37,240 nt of DNA, taken from the NCBI RefSeq assembly GCF_023228785.1, contig NZ_JALOAN010000023.1, positions 1 to 37,240 of the forward strand, in the 5' to 3' direction. A program made the position numbers and the translations under genes. Below, piece by piece: positions 16,923 through 24,742 of this stretch; the stretch's first letter is position 1; each line of letters opens with the position of its first letter. This DNA comes from Sulfurimonas sp. GTDB taxonomy: Bacteria > Campylobacterota > Campylobacteria > Campylobacterales > Sulfurimonadaceae. The notes under the pieces are model-generated. The model made no database searches. It had not been told where the DNA came from and worked only from the letters and a program-made list of their open reading frames with translations.

Positions 16923-17779
16923 TGAGTAGTAAAAAATTTGTAGGCGCACATACAAGTGCAAGTGGTGGAGTATTTAATGCGGTAGAAAATGCAGTCAAGA
17001 TTGGAGCTAAAGCTTTTGCTCTTTTTACAAAAAACCAAAGACAATGGGTTGCAAAAGATCTAGACGCTGATACTATAGACAAGTTTAAAAAGGCGCTTGA
17101 TGAGAGTGGGATCTTAGCAAAACATGTTTTACCGCATAACTCCTACCTTATAAACTTGGGTCATCCAGAAGCTGATAAGTTGGAAAAGTCTCGTGAAGCT
17201 TTTGTAGATGAGTTGCAAAGATGTGAACAGTTGGGGCTAGATAGACTTAACTTTCATCCAGGAAGTCACCTAAAGCAGATTAGTGAAGATGAGTGTATAG
17301 AGATCATCGCAGACTCCATAAACATGGCACTAGATCAAACAAGTGGAGTTAAAGCGGTTATAGAAAACACTGCTGGACAAGGGAGTAACATAGGTTACAG
17401 GTTTGAACACTTAGCACAGATCATAGAAAAAGTAGAAGATAAGAGTCGCATTGGAGTCTGTATAGATACTTGCCATATGTTTGTCGCAGGTTATGACATA
17501 AGAACAAAAGAGGCTTATGAGAAGACTTGGGATGAATTTGGCAAGATTGTAGGTTTTGAGTACTTAAGGGGCATGCATATAAATGACTCTAAACCGCCAC
17601 TAGGATCTAAAAAAGATAGACACCACTCCATAGGTGAGGGCGAAATAGGGCTTGATGCTTTTAAATTTCTTATGAATGATGAGAGGATGAATGATATCCC
17701 TCTAATACTTGAGACCATAGATAGTAGTATTTGGAAAGAGGAGATAGAGCTCTTATACTCTTTTGAAGAAGGAGTTTAA
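16922..17779 (+). CDS. nfo: Endonuclease IV (AP endonuclease)
   Basis: This 285-residue Zn-dependent enzyme cleaves DNA 5' to abasic sites in base excision repair. Family landmarks are GAHTSASGGV at the start, LPHNSYLINLGHP, NFHPGSH, VIENTAGQGSNIGYRF, GVCIDTCHMFVAGYD, MHINDSKPPLGSKKDRH and HSIGEGEIG, which supply the His, Glu and Asp ligands of the trinuclear zinc site. The length is the usual 280-285. It begins in the stop of the lipoprotein gene (TAATG). A perfect 9-bp hairpin 16 nt after the stop may terminate the transcript. Confidence 0.95.
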   Translation: MSSKKFVGAHTSASGGVFNAVENAVKIGAKAFALFTKNQRQWVAKDLDADTIDKFKKALDESGILAKHVLPHNSYLINLGHPEADKLEKSREAFVDELQRCEQLGLDRLNFHPGSHLKQISEDECIEIIADSINMALDQTSGVKAVIENTAGQGSNIGYRFEHLAQIIEKVEDKSRIGVCIDTCHMFVAGYDIRTKEAYEKTWDEFGKIVGFEYLRGMHINDSKPPLGSKKDRHHSIGEGEIGLDAFKFLMNDERMNDIPLILETIDSSIWKEEIELLYSFEEGV

Positions 17780-17781
17780 AG

Positions 17782-17858
17782 AGCTCAAATGTTTAAACTC
17801 AAGTCTAAAGCTTGAGTTTTGTGATAAAATATAAGATTGAACTCAAGGAGTTTGAGCT
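17782..17858 (+). promoter_or_regulatory. Nested inverted repeats around the AAA+ ATPase promoter
   Basis: Five related segments lie between nfo and the ATPase gene: AGCTCAAA (17782-17789), AAACTCAAG (17795-17803), CTTGAGTTT (17811-17819), AACTCAAG (17840-17847) and TTTGAGCT (17851-17858). The second and third form a perfect 9-bp hairpin with a 7-nt loop and a short T-run, a likely nfo terminator. The third can instead pair with the fourth, and the first with the fifth. TG-A-TAAAAT (17822-17830) is an extended -10 box, so the segments also flank the promoter on both sides like operator half-sites. Confidence 0.55.
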
Positions 17859-17878
17859 TATCGATTTTAAGGATATTA

Positions 17879-19615
17879 TTGAAAATATTAGTTGATTTTA
17901 TAGAGATAAAAAACATAGAAACCTCTCAAATATTTACACAACTAAAGTGTAGTGCAAATGAGGCTTTACTGCTTCAAAACTTGACAAAAAAGTATCTTCA
18001 AGGTCAAGATGATATTTTAGTTTTAGATCTTTTGAGCGAGCTTTATCCAAGTGATGATTATAGGCACTTAGAACATTTAAAAGAAGTAAAGATACTTTTA
18101 GAACTAGGTTGGATCCATCAACAAAGCTTCGCACCTGTAAAGGTTTCAGAGATAACACCGCTAGAGCTTTTAAACACTGCTATTGGACTAACTCCATCAC
18201 TTTTAAAACTACTCCAAGATGGAGCAAGTGACGTTGAATTGCCAGATATAAAGCCATATAGCGATCACTTAGAGTATCTTCAAGATCAGTTTTTTCGTAT
18301 AGAACTCTATCAAAAGATGAGTACAATACGCCAAGATGTACATGAACACTCTTTGGGGATCGATAGAATTCAGCAAAAGCTTCAGCTTCTAGAAAACAGA
18401 ATCAATCTAAGAGTGGAACAAACTCCTCAAAAGCTTATTTTAGATAAGTTTTTCAAACAAAAAAAGCTCCAATACAAGGAAGAGATAATCTTTTTAGCTC
18501 TTCTTCGTGAAGAGTATAGTGCATCTGATTCGTCGCTAAGAGATATGAACACGCTTATAGATCTCATCTCACTAGATGAGTATGAGCGCATCAAAAATCG
18601 TTCACTTTTAGAAGAGAGCTCAAACCTTGTAAATGAGGGAATCATCGATTACGAAGAGATGTTAAATCCTTTTGGTGGGATCTCAAGAGCATTTTATATC
18701 GTTGATGATGTGCTTCAAAGTATCATTCATCCACATAAAAACAAAAAAGTTCGCAGACTAAAACTAAATGCACTTATAGTTGAACAAGATATTTTTGAGC
18801 TTATAGAGCCTGAGACTTCACTTGATGATGTAGTTTTGGCAAAAGATACAGAGACTACTTTAGAGAACTTGATGCGCCAAGTTGATAAAGAGGTAGTTGG
18901 TCGCTTAGTTGAGTGGGGTGTAAAAGATAAAAAAAGCGGAATTGATGCTAGGATAATTTTCTACGGTCACGCAGGAACTGGTAAAACAATGACAGCTTAT
19001 TCACTCGCAAAATCTCTCAAACGTCAAGTTTTAGCATTTGACTGTTCTAAGATCCTCTCTATGTATGTTGGAGAGAGTGAGAAAAATGTTCGCAAAATCT
19101 TTGATACTTTTTATGATCTTAGTGAGAAAACAAAAACAGAGCCAATTTTGCTTTTAAATGAGGCGGATCAGTTCTTAGGTGCTAGATCTAGTGGTACAAC
19201 AAGTGGATCTGAGCAGATGCATAACCAGATGCAAAACATCTTTTTAGAGCAGATTGAAAACTTCAAAGGTATGCTCATAGCTACAACTAACTTGCTTGAG
19301 AACATTGACAAAGCATTCTCAAGACGCTTTAATTATAAGATAGAGTTTAAAAAGCCAAATGAGGCTCAAAGACTTAGTCTTTGGAAAAAAATGCTGCCAG
19401 TCAATGCTCCATATACAGAGGATTTTGAGGTAGAAAAACTTGCAAAGTACTCACTAACTGGTGGTCAAATAAGCTTGATCATTAAAAATACGGCTTATAA
19501 CATAGCAGTCACGCCAGATCCAGTCTTTAGCGTTGAAGCCTTTGTTCGTGAGATAAGAAGAGAAAAAGATGCTAGTTTTGATGGCGAAAAGTCGATGGGT
19601 TTTTTAAACAAGTAA
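17879..19615 (+). CDS. AAA+ family ATPase of unknown role
   Basis: About 578 residues. The C-terminal AAA+ domain (about 330-560) has Walker A GHAGTGKT (363-370), Walker B ILLLNEAD (about 423-430, with Asn where Asp is usual) and the arginine-finger region AFSRRFNYKIEFKKP. The N-terminal half is helical, acidic and not recognised. It may recognise substrate, as in CDC48/FtsH-like remodelling ATPases, but no protease domain is present. The start is taken as TTG at 17879 because AAGGA lies 5 nt before it. A longer frame from TTG at 17837 has no ribosome-binding site and begins at the predicted transcription start. The gene is monocistronic. Confidence 0.75.
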   Translation: MKILVDFIEIKNIETSQIFTQLKCSANEALLLQNLTKKYLQGQDDILVLDLLSELYPSDDYRHLEHLKEVKILLELGWIHQQSFAPVKVSEITPLELLNTAIGLTPSLLKLLQDGASDVELPDIKPYSDHLEYLQDQFFRIELYQKMSTIRQDVHEHSLGIDRIQQKLQLLENRINLRVEQTPQKLILDKFFKQKKLQYKEEIIFLALLREEYSASDSSLRDMNTLIDLISLDEYERIKNRSLLEESSNLVNEGIIDYEEMLNPFGGISRAFYIVDDVLQSIIHPHKNKKVRRLKLNALIVEQDIFELIEPETSLDDVVLAKDTETTLENLMRQVDKEVVGRLVEWGVKDKKSGIDARIIFYGHAGTGKTMTAYSLAKSLKRQVLAFDCSKILSMYVGESEKNVRKIFDTFYDLSEKTKTEPILLLNEADQFLGARSSGTTSGSEQMHNQMQNIFLEQIENFKGMLIATTNLLENIDKAFSRRFNYKIEFKKPNEAQRLSLWKKMLPVNAPYTEDFEVEKLAKYSLTGGQISLIIKNTAYNIAVTPDPVFSVEAFVREIRREKDASFDGEKSMGFLNK

Positions 19616-19627
19616 TTGTGTAACTCT

Positions 19628-19709
19628 CGAAAATCCATTTTCGTAGCTTTAGGGGGTTGCAAGGGACAACATTGTCCCTGCCACTAAAACGGACGAGTTC
19701 GTTTTAGTG
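19628..19709. repeat. Three consecutive perfect hairpins
   Basis: The 119-nt gap between the ATPase and flavodiiron genes holds CGAAAAT-CC-ATTTTCG (19628-19643), AGGGACAA-CA-TTGTCCCT (19662-19679) and CACTAAAACG-N8-CGTTTTAGTG (19682-19709). All stems are perfect (7, 8 and 10 bp). They look like a compound dispersed repeat. Together they could insulate the two genes by ending or stabilising transcripts. Confidence 0.65.
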
Positions 19710-19734
19710 CGTAAAATAATAAAAGGAATCTAAA

Positions 19735-20940
19735 ATGTATTTTAATATAAAAAACAATGTCTATCATGTTGGAAATGTTGACTGGGAGATAGAACACTAT
19801 CAAGGTTTTAAATATTCAACGCATAAAGGTTCCTCTTACAATGCTTACTTGATCCAAGAAGAGAAAAATGTTCTTATAGATACTGTATCAGAGTCTTTTT
19901 GTGATGTATTTATAAAAAATCTCAAAAACAAGATAGATCTACAAAAGATTGACTACATAGTTATAAATCATGGAGAAAAAGATCATACTGGCGCACTTGT
20001 AGAACTTATGAGCTATATCCCTGATACTCCGATCTACTGCACAAAGAACTGTGTAAAATCACTCAAAGGGCAATTTCACCAAGAGTGGAACTTTGTAGTT
20101 GTAAAGAGTGGCGACACGCTAGATCTAGGTAACAACAAAACCCTTACATTTGTAGAGATGCCTATGCTTCACTGGCCAGACAGTATGGCGTGTTATCTAA
20201 GTGGTGACAATATTCTCTTTAGCAATGATGCTTTTGGACAACATTACGCTACTTCGGCTCTGTTTAACGACGAAGTTGATCAGTGTGAACTCTTTATTGA
20301 GTGCTTAAAATACTACGCAAATATACTTACCCCGTATAATAAACTAGTCACAAGAAAGATAGAAGAGATACTTTCAATGAACCTTGAGATCGATATGATC
20401 TGTACCTCTCATGGTGTGATCTGGAGAGACAATCCAACTCAAATAGTTGAACTCTACTTAAAGTGGGCGGCAAACTACAAAGAGAACCAGATCACAATAC
20501 TTTACGACACAATGTGGGATGCGACAAGAGTTATGGCAGAAGCTATTGCAAAAGGTTTAATGCAAGAAGACAAAGAGGTAAAAGTAAAACTCTTACACTT
20601 AAGTAAAAAAGACAAAAACGATGTAATGTCCGAAGTATTCAAGTCAAAAGCAATACTAGTCGGATCTCCAACAGTAAACAAAGGAGTTCTAACCTCTTTA
20701 GCCTCCACATTTGAGCTTATAAAATCACTAGGCTTTAAAGAAAAAAAGGCGGCAGCTTTTGGATCTTACGGTTGGAGTGGCGAGAGCGTTAAAGTTTTAA
20801 ATGAAAAATTAAAAGAGAGTGGGTTTGAACTTGTAAATGAAGGACTAAGAGTAGAGTGGACACCAGATCTGCAAGAACTAGAGTCTTGCGAAAGCTTTGG
20901 TAGAGAGTTTGCGAAGAGTACGAAATTAAAGGATATATAG
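19735..20940 (+). CDS. Flavodiiron protein (O2/NO reductase)
   Basis: A 401-residue cytoplasmic protein that should reduce O2 to water and/or NO to N2O. The metallo-beta-lactamase-like domain has the diiron ligands H79-x-E81-x-D83-H84 (NHGEKDHTG), H146 (MLHWPDSM), D165 (FSNDAFGQH) and H226 (TSHGVIW). The C-terminal flavodoxin domain (about 253-395) begins ILYDTMWDATRVMAEAI and has VGSPTVNKG and AAFGSYGWSGE. No rubredoxin domain is fused, so it is the minimal class A type, and electrons come from a separate rubredoxin or flavin reductase. A DsbA-family gene begins on the base after its stop. AAGGAA is the ribosome-binding site. Confidence 0.93.
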   Translation: MYFNIKNNVYHVGNVDWEIEHYQGFKYSTHKGSSYNAYLIQEEKNVLIDTVSESFCDVFIKNLKNKIDLQKIDYIVINHGEKDHTGALVELMSYIPDTPIYCTKNCVKSLKGQFHQEWNFVVVKSGDTLDLGNNKTLTFVEMPMLHWPDSMACYLSGDNILFSNDAFGQHYATSALFNDEVDQCELFIECLKYYANILTPYNKLVTRKIEEILSMNLEIDMICTSHGVIWRDNPTQIVELYLKWAANYKENQITILYDTMWDATRVMAEAIAKGLMQEDKEVKVKLLHLSKKDKNDVMSEVFKSKAILVGSPTVNKGVLTSLASTFELIKSLGFKEKKAAAFGSYGWSGESVKVLNEKLKESGFELVNEGLRVEWTPDLQELESCESFGREFAKSTKLKDI

Positions 20941-21642
20941 ATGCAAACATGTGATAGTGAAACTGGTTTATGTGAGATCGGTAGTTATGGCGACAAAGAA
21001 GTAGACCTCAATGTTGAACAAGCGGAGCTTTTTTATGTAGGTGATCCTATGTGTTCTTGGTGTTGGGGAATGTCTGAGGAGCTTAAAAAAATACAAGAGT
21101 TTTGTGCAAAAGAGGGCATAAAGTTTAGTGTGGTTTTAGGTGGACTTAGAATTGGTGGTGGAGATCCTTGGACTGAGCAGTTTAGAGGTTTTTTAAAAAA
21201 CGAATGGCAAAACATCCATAAAAAAACAGGTCAAAAATTTGTCTACTCACTACTAGATCTACAAGAGTTTAACTATGACACCCAGCCAGCTTGTCTTAGT
21301 GTTTTTATTGTAAAAAAAATGCTAAAAGACAAAGATGACAATAGTTCAACTGCACTAAAGTTTTTCTCTAAAATTCAAGAAAAGTTTTATGCAAAAGGGC
21401 TAGATCCAACAAAACTGGAATTTTACCACAGCATATGTGAAGAGTTTAATATTGACATTGCTGAGTTTGAAAAATATTTTAACTCTAAAGAGATGAGAAA
21501 AGAACTTGAGAGTGATTTTGCACTAGCAGCAAAGCTCGGTGCTAGAGGAATGCCTAGTCTGATCTATGTAAAACAAAACAAAGTTGTAGAGATGTCTTCT
21601 GGATACAAAACATATGAAGAAGTTTTAAAACTTATACTCTAA
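20941..21642 (+). CDS. DsbA-family (FrnE/COG3531-like) thioredoxin-fold protein
   Basis: A 233-residue thioredoxin-fold protein with DPMCSWCWG, active cysteines C38 and C41, and the cis-Pro loop ARGMPSLIYV near the C-terminus. No signal peptide is visible, so it is probably cytoplasmic and unlike secreted DsbA. The N-terminus carries two further cysteines in QTCDSETGLCEIG, possibly a second redox pair or metal site. Its ATG follows the flavodiiron stop with no gap, so the two are translationally coupled and may share an oxidative or nitrosative stress role (inference). The 3' end overlaps the opposing porin gene by 18 nt. Confidence 0.85.
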   Translation: MQTCDSETGLCEIGSYGDKEVDLNVEQAELFYVGDPMCSWCWGMSEELKKIQEFCAKEGIKFSVVLGGLRIGGGDPWTEQFRGFLKNEWQNIHKKTGQKFVYSLLDLQEFNYDTQPACLSVFIVKKMLKDKDDNSSTALKFFSKIQEKFYAKGLDPTKLEFYHSICEEFNIDIAEFEKYFNSKEMRKELESDFALAAKLGARGMPSLIYVKQNKVVEMSSGYKTYEEVLKLIL

Positions 21643-22920
21643 GGCTAGTTTTGTGTTAAATGACTTGTATCTTAGTGGATCATAATTTTGCACATAAGAG
21701 TACTGGATCTTTGCACTTATGTTTTTTGAGAAATAGCCTTGTAAGTGCAAATAGAGTTCTGATGTATCTATAGCGTTTGCTGTTAAATTGTTATTTTTGC
21801 CAATGTCATACCTAATATAAGCAGTTGAAAACACGATGGGGATCTTATAAAACTTTGTGTGAGTAAGTAAAGAGATTTTTTGCGAAAGAGTGTCTGCAAT
21901 GGTTGAGTGAGAAGTGTTAAGACCTACTAACCAAGAGGCTTGATTTGAAAATGGGCTCATTAAAGTACCATTATATATGGCGTTTTTATTGCTAGGAGTT
22001 GAAGCTATACTATAAGCTATTTGAACTTTTTCATTTTTGTATTTTAGTTCTAGTTGATAGTGATATGATTCTAGTTTTTTACCAAATTGAGCAGGTTCAA
22101 TGTGTTTTTCTATATGTTTATCGCCTACTGAAAATTGGTAGATCATTCCTGTTTTTATATAAAAATTTTCTATATTATATGAGAGAGTAAGATTTAAAGT
22201 GTTGAAAAAATTATCTACAAAAAGATTTTCAAAACTCAGGTGTTGTTCTTTTTCTCCATATTTAGCAAGAAAATGAATAGCTCCATTAGTTGCAAGATCT
22301 TTGTTTATAATGTGTTTTGAGAGAGTTGTGTAACCGCCTGAGTTGTAACCTAGACCGTAGCCTAAAAAGCCATATTTATGGTTAAATGGTACATTATTTG
22401 CCATGGTTGAAGAGGCTATTTTGTAAAAGTAGAGACTCTTAAAATTAAAAGCACCGTTAGCGTAACTGTAGTTTAAACCCTCATAAGCGTTTTGAGTAAT
22501 ACGGAAGTTTTTATTTACTAAAGGAGTGTCATAAGTTTGTCTGCCTATTGTCACAGAGTGAGCATCGAAGCTTTTTTTAATGCTTAATTCACCTACATAT
22601 AAAAAACCATCTAAATCGTTGTTATAAAAAGACTTTACATTTTTGAGATTATTTTCATCTTTACTATGAAGTCTTCCTACTCCATAAGCAAGTGTATTTA
22701 AAGTAAAGCCCTCCCATGAAGCTTGCACGCCAAGAGTTCCACCTACTATATAGTCATTATAAGTGATCTCTTTTTCTTTTAATACTTGTTGCCCCAAAGA
22801 GGTGTAGTCTATATGGTGGGCGTCATATCGGAGTTGAATTATTCCAGCTGGTTGTATTGTAAAGTCCTGTTTTGCTAAGAGTAAAGAAGTAAAAAAAAGT
22901 AGAGTAACTAAGTATTTCAT
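21625..22920 (-). CDS. OprD-like outer membrane porin
   Basis: A 431-residue protein with a Sec signal (MKYLVTLLFFTSLLLA) and a beta-barrel sequence of alternating hydrophobic strands that ends in LALEYKF, with the C-terminal Phe needed for barrel insertion. SVTIGRQTYDTPLVN with the later YGLGYNSGG is typical of OprD-family porins in Campylobacterota. The substrate is unknown. The ribosome-binding site is weak (AAAAAG), and the promoter TATAAT is at 22957-22952. It diverges from pheA and converges on the DsbA-family gene with an 18-nt overlap, so no room remains for a terminator between them. Confidence 0.8.
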   Translation of the reverse strand: MKYLVTLLFFTSLLLAKQDFTIQPAGIIQLRYDAHHIDYTSLGQQVLKEKEITYNDYIVGGTLGVQASWEGFTLNTLAYGVGRLHSKDENNLKNVKSFYNNDLDGFLYVGELSIKKSFDAHSVTIGRQTYDTPLVNKNFRITQNAYEGLNYSYANGAFNFKSLYFYKIASSTMANNVPFNHKYGFLGYGLGYNSGGYTTLSKHIINKDLATNGAIHFLAKYGEKEQHLSFENLFVDNFFNTLNLTLSYNIENFYIKTGMIYQFSVGDKHIEKHIEPAQFGKKLESYHYQLELKYKNEKVQIAYSIASTPSNKNAIYNGTLMSPFSNQASWLVGLNTSHSTIADTLSQKISLLTHTKFYKIPIVFSTAYIRYDIGKNNNLTANAIDTSELYLHLQGYFSKNISAKIQYSYVQNYDPLRYKSFNTKLALEYKF

Positions 22921-22951
22921 AAGAGTGCTTTTTAGTATTTTTAAAAAAGAG

Positions 22952-23024
22952 ATTATATCGTTTTTAGAAGTATAAATATTTTTAATATTAAAGTATTTAG
23001 GCTAAACCTTAATTTATGTATAAT
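22952..23024. promoter_or_regulatory. Divergent promoters of porin and pheA
   Basis: On the minus strand TATAAT at 22957-22952 lies about 30 nt before the porin ATG. On the plus strand TATAAT at 23019-23024, directly preceded by TG, gives a leader of about 40 nt to pheA, whose ribosome-binding site is AAGGA. The DNA between is AT-rich with no other clear motif. Confidence 0.5.
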
Positions 23025-23071
23025 CTCAAAACTAAAACTTCATAAAATGTAGAAGAAAAAGGAAAAAAAAG

Positions 23072-23932
23072 ATGAAAAAAAAAGTTGCATTTCAGGGTGT
23101 AAAAGGGGCTTACTCTCATTTAGCTTGTTACAATAAATTTCCTGAGTATGAAGTAATAGCGTGTAGATCTTTTGATGAGACTATGTATTTGGTTGAAGAG
23201 GGTAAAGCTGACATTGCGATGATTCCTATGGAGAATTCAACTGCTGGTAGAGTAGAAGAGATCTATAGACTTATACCAAAGATGAAACTATTTATTGTGG
23301 ATGAGTATTACCAACCAGTCAACCACTGTCTTCTTGTGCTTCCAAACACAAAACTACAAGATCTAAAGAGCGTGTCTTCTCATCCTCAAGCACTTGCCCA
23401 GTGTAAAGCTCACATAGAAAAGTACAATCTTGAAGCTCGTGCAAAGTTTGACACAGCAGGATCTGCACAAGAACTTATAGATATGCAAGACAAGACTCAC
23501 TCTGCAATAGCATCTAGTTTAGCGGCTGAGATCTACGACTTAGAGATTTTAGAAGAAGGGTTTCAAGATATAAAAAACAATACTACTCGCTTTCTTGTGC
23601 TCTCAAAAAAACAGACTATTCCTGAGTTTGAAGTAGATCAAAAATACATTACTTCTATTTTATTTGAAGTAAGAAACATACCAGCAGCACTCTATAAAGT
23701 ACTTGGTGGCTTTGCAACTAATGGTGTAAATATTATAAAAATAGAGAGTTATTCTGGAAGTGGAACCTTAACGCTTTCTCAGTTTCACATAGACATAGAT
23801 GGGCATCCAGATGAAGCAAATGTAATACTTGCACTTGAAGAGTTATCCTACTTTGCCAACACGGTTAAGATGCTAGGTACTTATATACCTCACTCCACTA
23901 GAGATAAGTTACGAGCGAATTTGATGTATTGA
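23072..23932 (+). CDS. pheA: Prephenate dehydratase with ACT domain (monofunctional)
   Basis: A 286-residue enzyme that converts prephenate to phenylpyruvate, the last committed step to phenylalanine. The catalytic part (about 1-185) has the start VAFQGVKGAYSHLA, IPMENSTAGRV and the TRF motif T172-R173-F174. The C-terminal ACT domain (about 192-275) has the variant ESYSGSGTL...FHIDIDGHPDEAN. Most dehydratases have ESRP at this Phe-binding site, whereas ESY...GHP resembles alphaproteobacterial enzymes. No chorismate mutase domain is fused, unlike many PheA proteins. The gene is alone, with its own promoter. Confidence 0.9.
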   Translation: MKKKVAFQGVKGAYSHLACYNKFPEYEVIACRSFDETMYLVEEGKADIAMIPMENSTAGRVEEIYRLIPKMKLFIVDEYYQPVNHCLLVLPNTKLQDLKSVSSHPQALAQCKAHIEKYNLEARAKFDTAGSAQELIDMQDKTHSAIASSLAAEIYDLEILEEGFQDIKNNTTRFLVLSKKQTIPEFEVDQKYITSILFEVRNIPAALYKVLGGFATNGVNIIKIESYSGSGTLTLSQFHIDIDGHPDEANVILALEELSYFANTVKMLGTYIPHSTRDKLRANLMY

Positions 23933-23953
23933 TAATGAACTATAAGAAAAGAA

Positions 23954-24003
23954 GAGTGCATAGGGATCTGTTTGCACTCCACCCAAGGGGTGGGTGTGGA
24001 GCA
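23954..24003. terminator. Tandem hairpins between convergent genes
   Basis: GAGTGCA (23954-23960) pairs perfectly with TGCACTC (23973-23979), followed at once by CCACCC / GGGTGG (23979-23993, 3-nt loop). An alternative outer pairing joins CTCCAC with GTGGAG (23996-24001). The site lies 21 nt after the pheA stop and 9 nt from the end of the opposing barrel gene, and is flanked by A-rich DNA on both sides. It is best read as a bidirectional terminator. Confidence 0.6.
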
Positions 24004-24012
24004 AGAAAAATA

Positions 24013-24675
24013 TTAAAATAGGTAATTTACACCCAGTAAAAGAGAATGATCTGTGAAATCACCTTTTATATCCGTATAGTCTCCACTGTTATCTAAATAC
24101 ATATGTCGTTTTTCAATATCTTCTCCAAAACGATAATTGTATTCAGCAGTCATGTTTACATTTGAAGTTATGGCATACTCTAAACCTAAACCTAAAATAA
24201 AAGCGTTTATAGAATCATTAAATGTTCCATTTAGAATTTCACTACTGCCTCTGATAGAGTGAGCAACATCTATTCTTCCATATCCAATACGACCAGTTAG
24301 ATATGTTTTAGGTGTGAACTCGTAACCGCCTTTATAACTAAGATCATATGATTTATTAGTATAAAAATCACCGCCAAAATTTGATGAAGCATTCATCACA
24401 TAGTTCCCCTCAGCATTTGAATCTTTAAATGAAAACTCAATACCATGAAAACTATTTTCTAGATATATACGCCAACCAACATGTAAATCATACATTGCAG
24501 CAGCTTTGCCAAGTGTCATAGATGATTTTCTTCCATCATCATTACTCTGTGCATCTACAGTTGGTATGTTCATTCCTATATTTGCACCTATATAAAATCT
24601 TCCATCTTCTAGAGTTTGAGCAAAGGTCAAAGAACTTGTTAGCAATAAAATTGCTACTGTTTTAGAAAAATACAT
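24013..24675 (-). CDS. Small outer membrane beta-barrel protein
   Basis: A 220-residue protein with a signal peptide (MYFSKTVAILLLTSSLTFAQ) and about eight amphipathic strands, for example RFYIGANIGMNIP, YLTGRIGYGRI, FILGLGLEYAI and NMTAEYNYRFG. It ends LLLGVNYLF with terminal Phe. This matches the OmpA-like or OMP beta-barrel domain of porin-family proteins, without a peptidoglycan-binding domain. The function is unknown; it is likely structural or an adhesin-like barrel. AAGGAG precedes the ATG. It stands apart from the stress-protein gene upstream (67-nt gap). Confidence 0.75.
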   Translation of the reverse strand: MYFSKTVAILLLTSSLTFAQTLEDGRFYIGANIGMNIPTVDAQSNDDGRKSSMTLGKAAAMYDLHVGWRIYLENSFHGIEFSFKDSNAEGNYVMNASSNFGGDFYTNKSYDLSYKGGYEFTPKTYLTGRIGYGRIDVAHSIRGSSEILNGTFNDSINAFILGLGLEYAITSNVNMTAEYNYRFGEDIEKRHMYLDNSGDYTDIKGDFTDHSLLLGVNYLF

Positions 24676-24742
24676 TAGAACTCCTTTTAACTATTAGTAT
24701 AAAAAATTATAACTCTCAAATACTTTTAAATAGCTTGCTTAC

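Noticed and set aside
17837..17878. Fourteen-residue N-terminal extension of the AAA+ ATPase
   Set aside because: It would start with a TTG at the predicted transcription start without a ribosome-binding site, whereas TTG at 17879 has AAGGA at good spacing.
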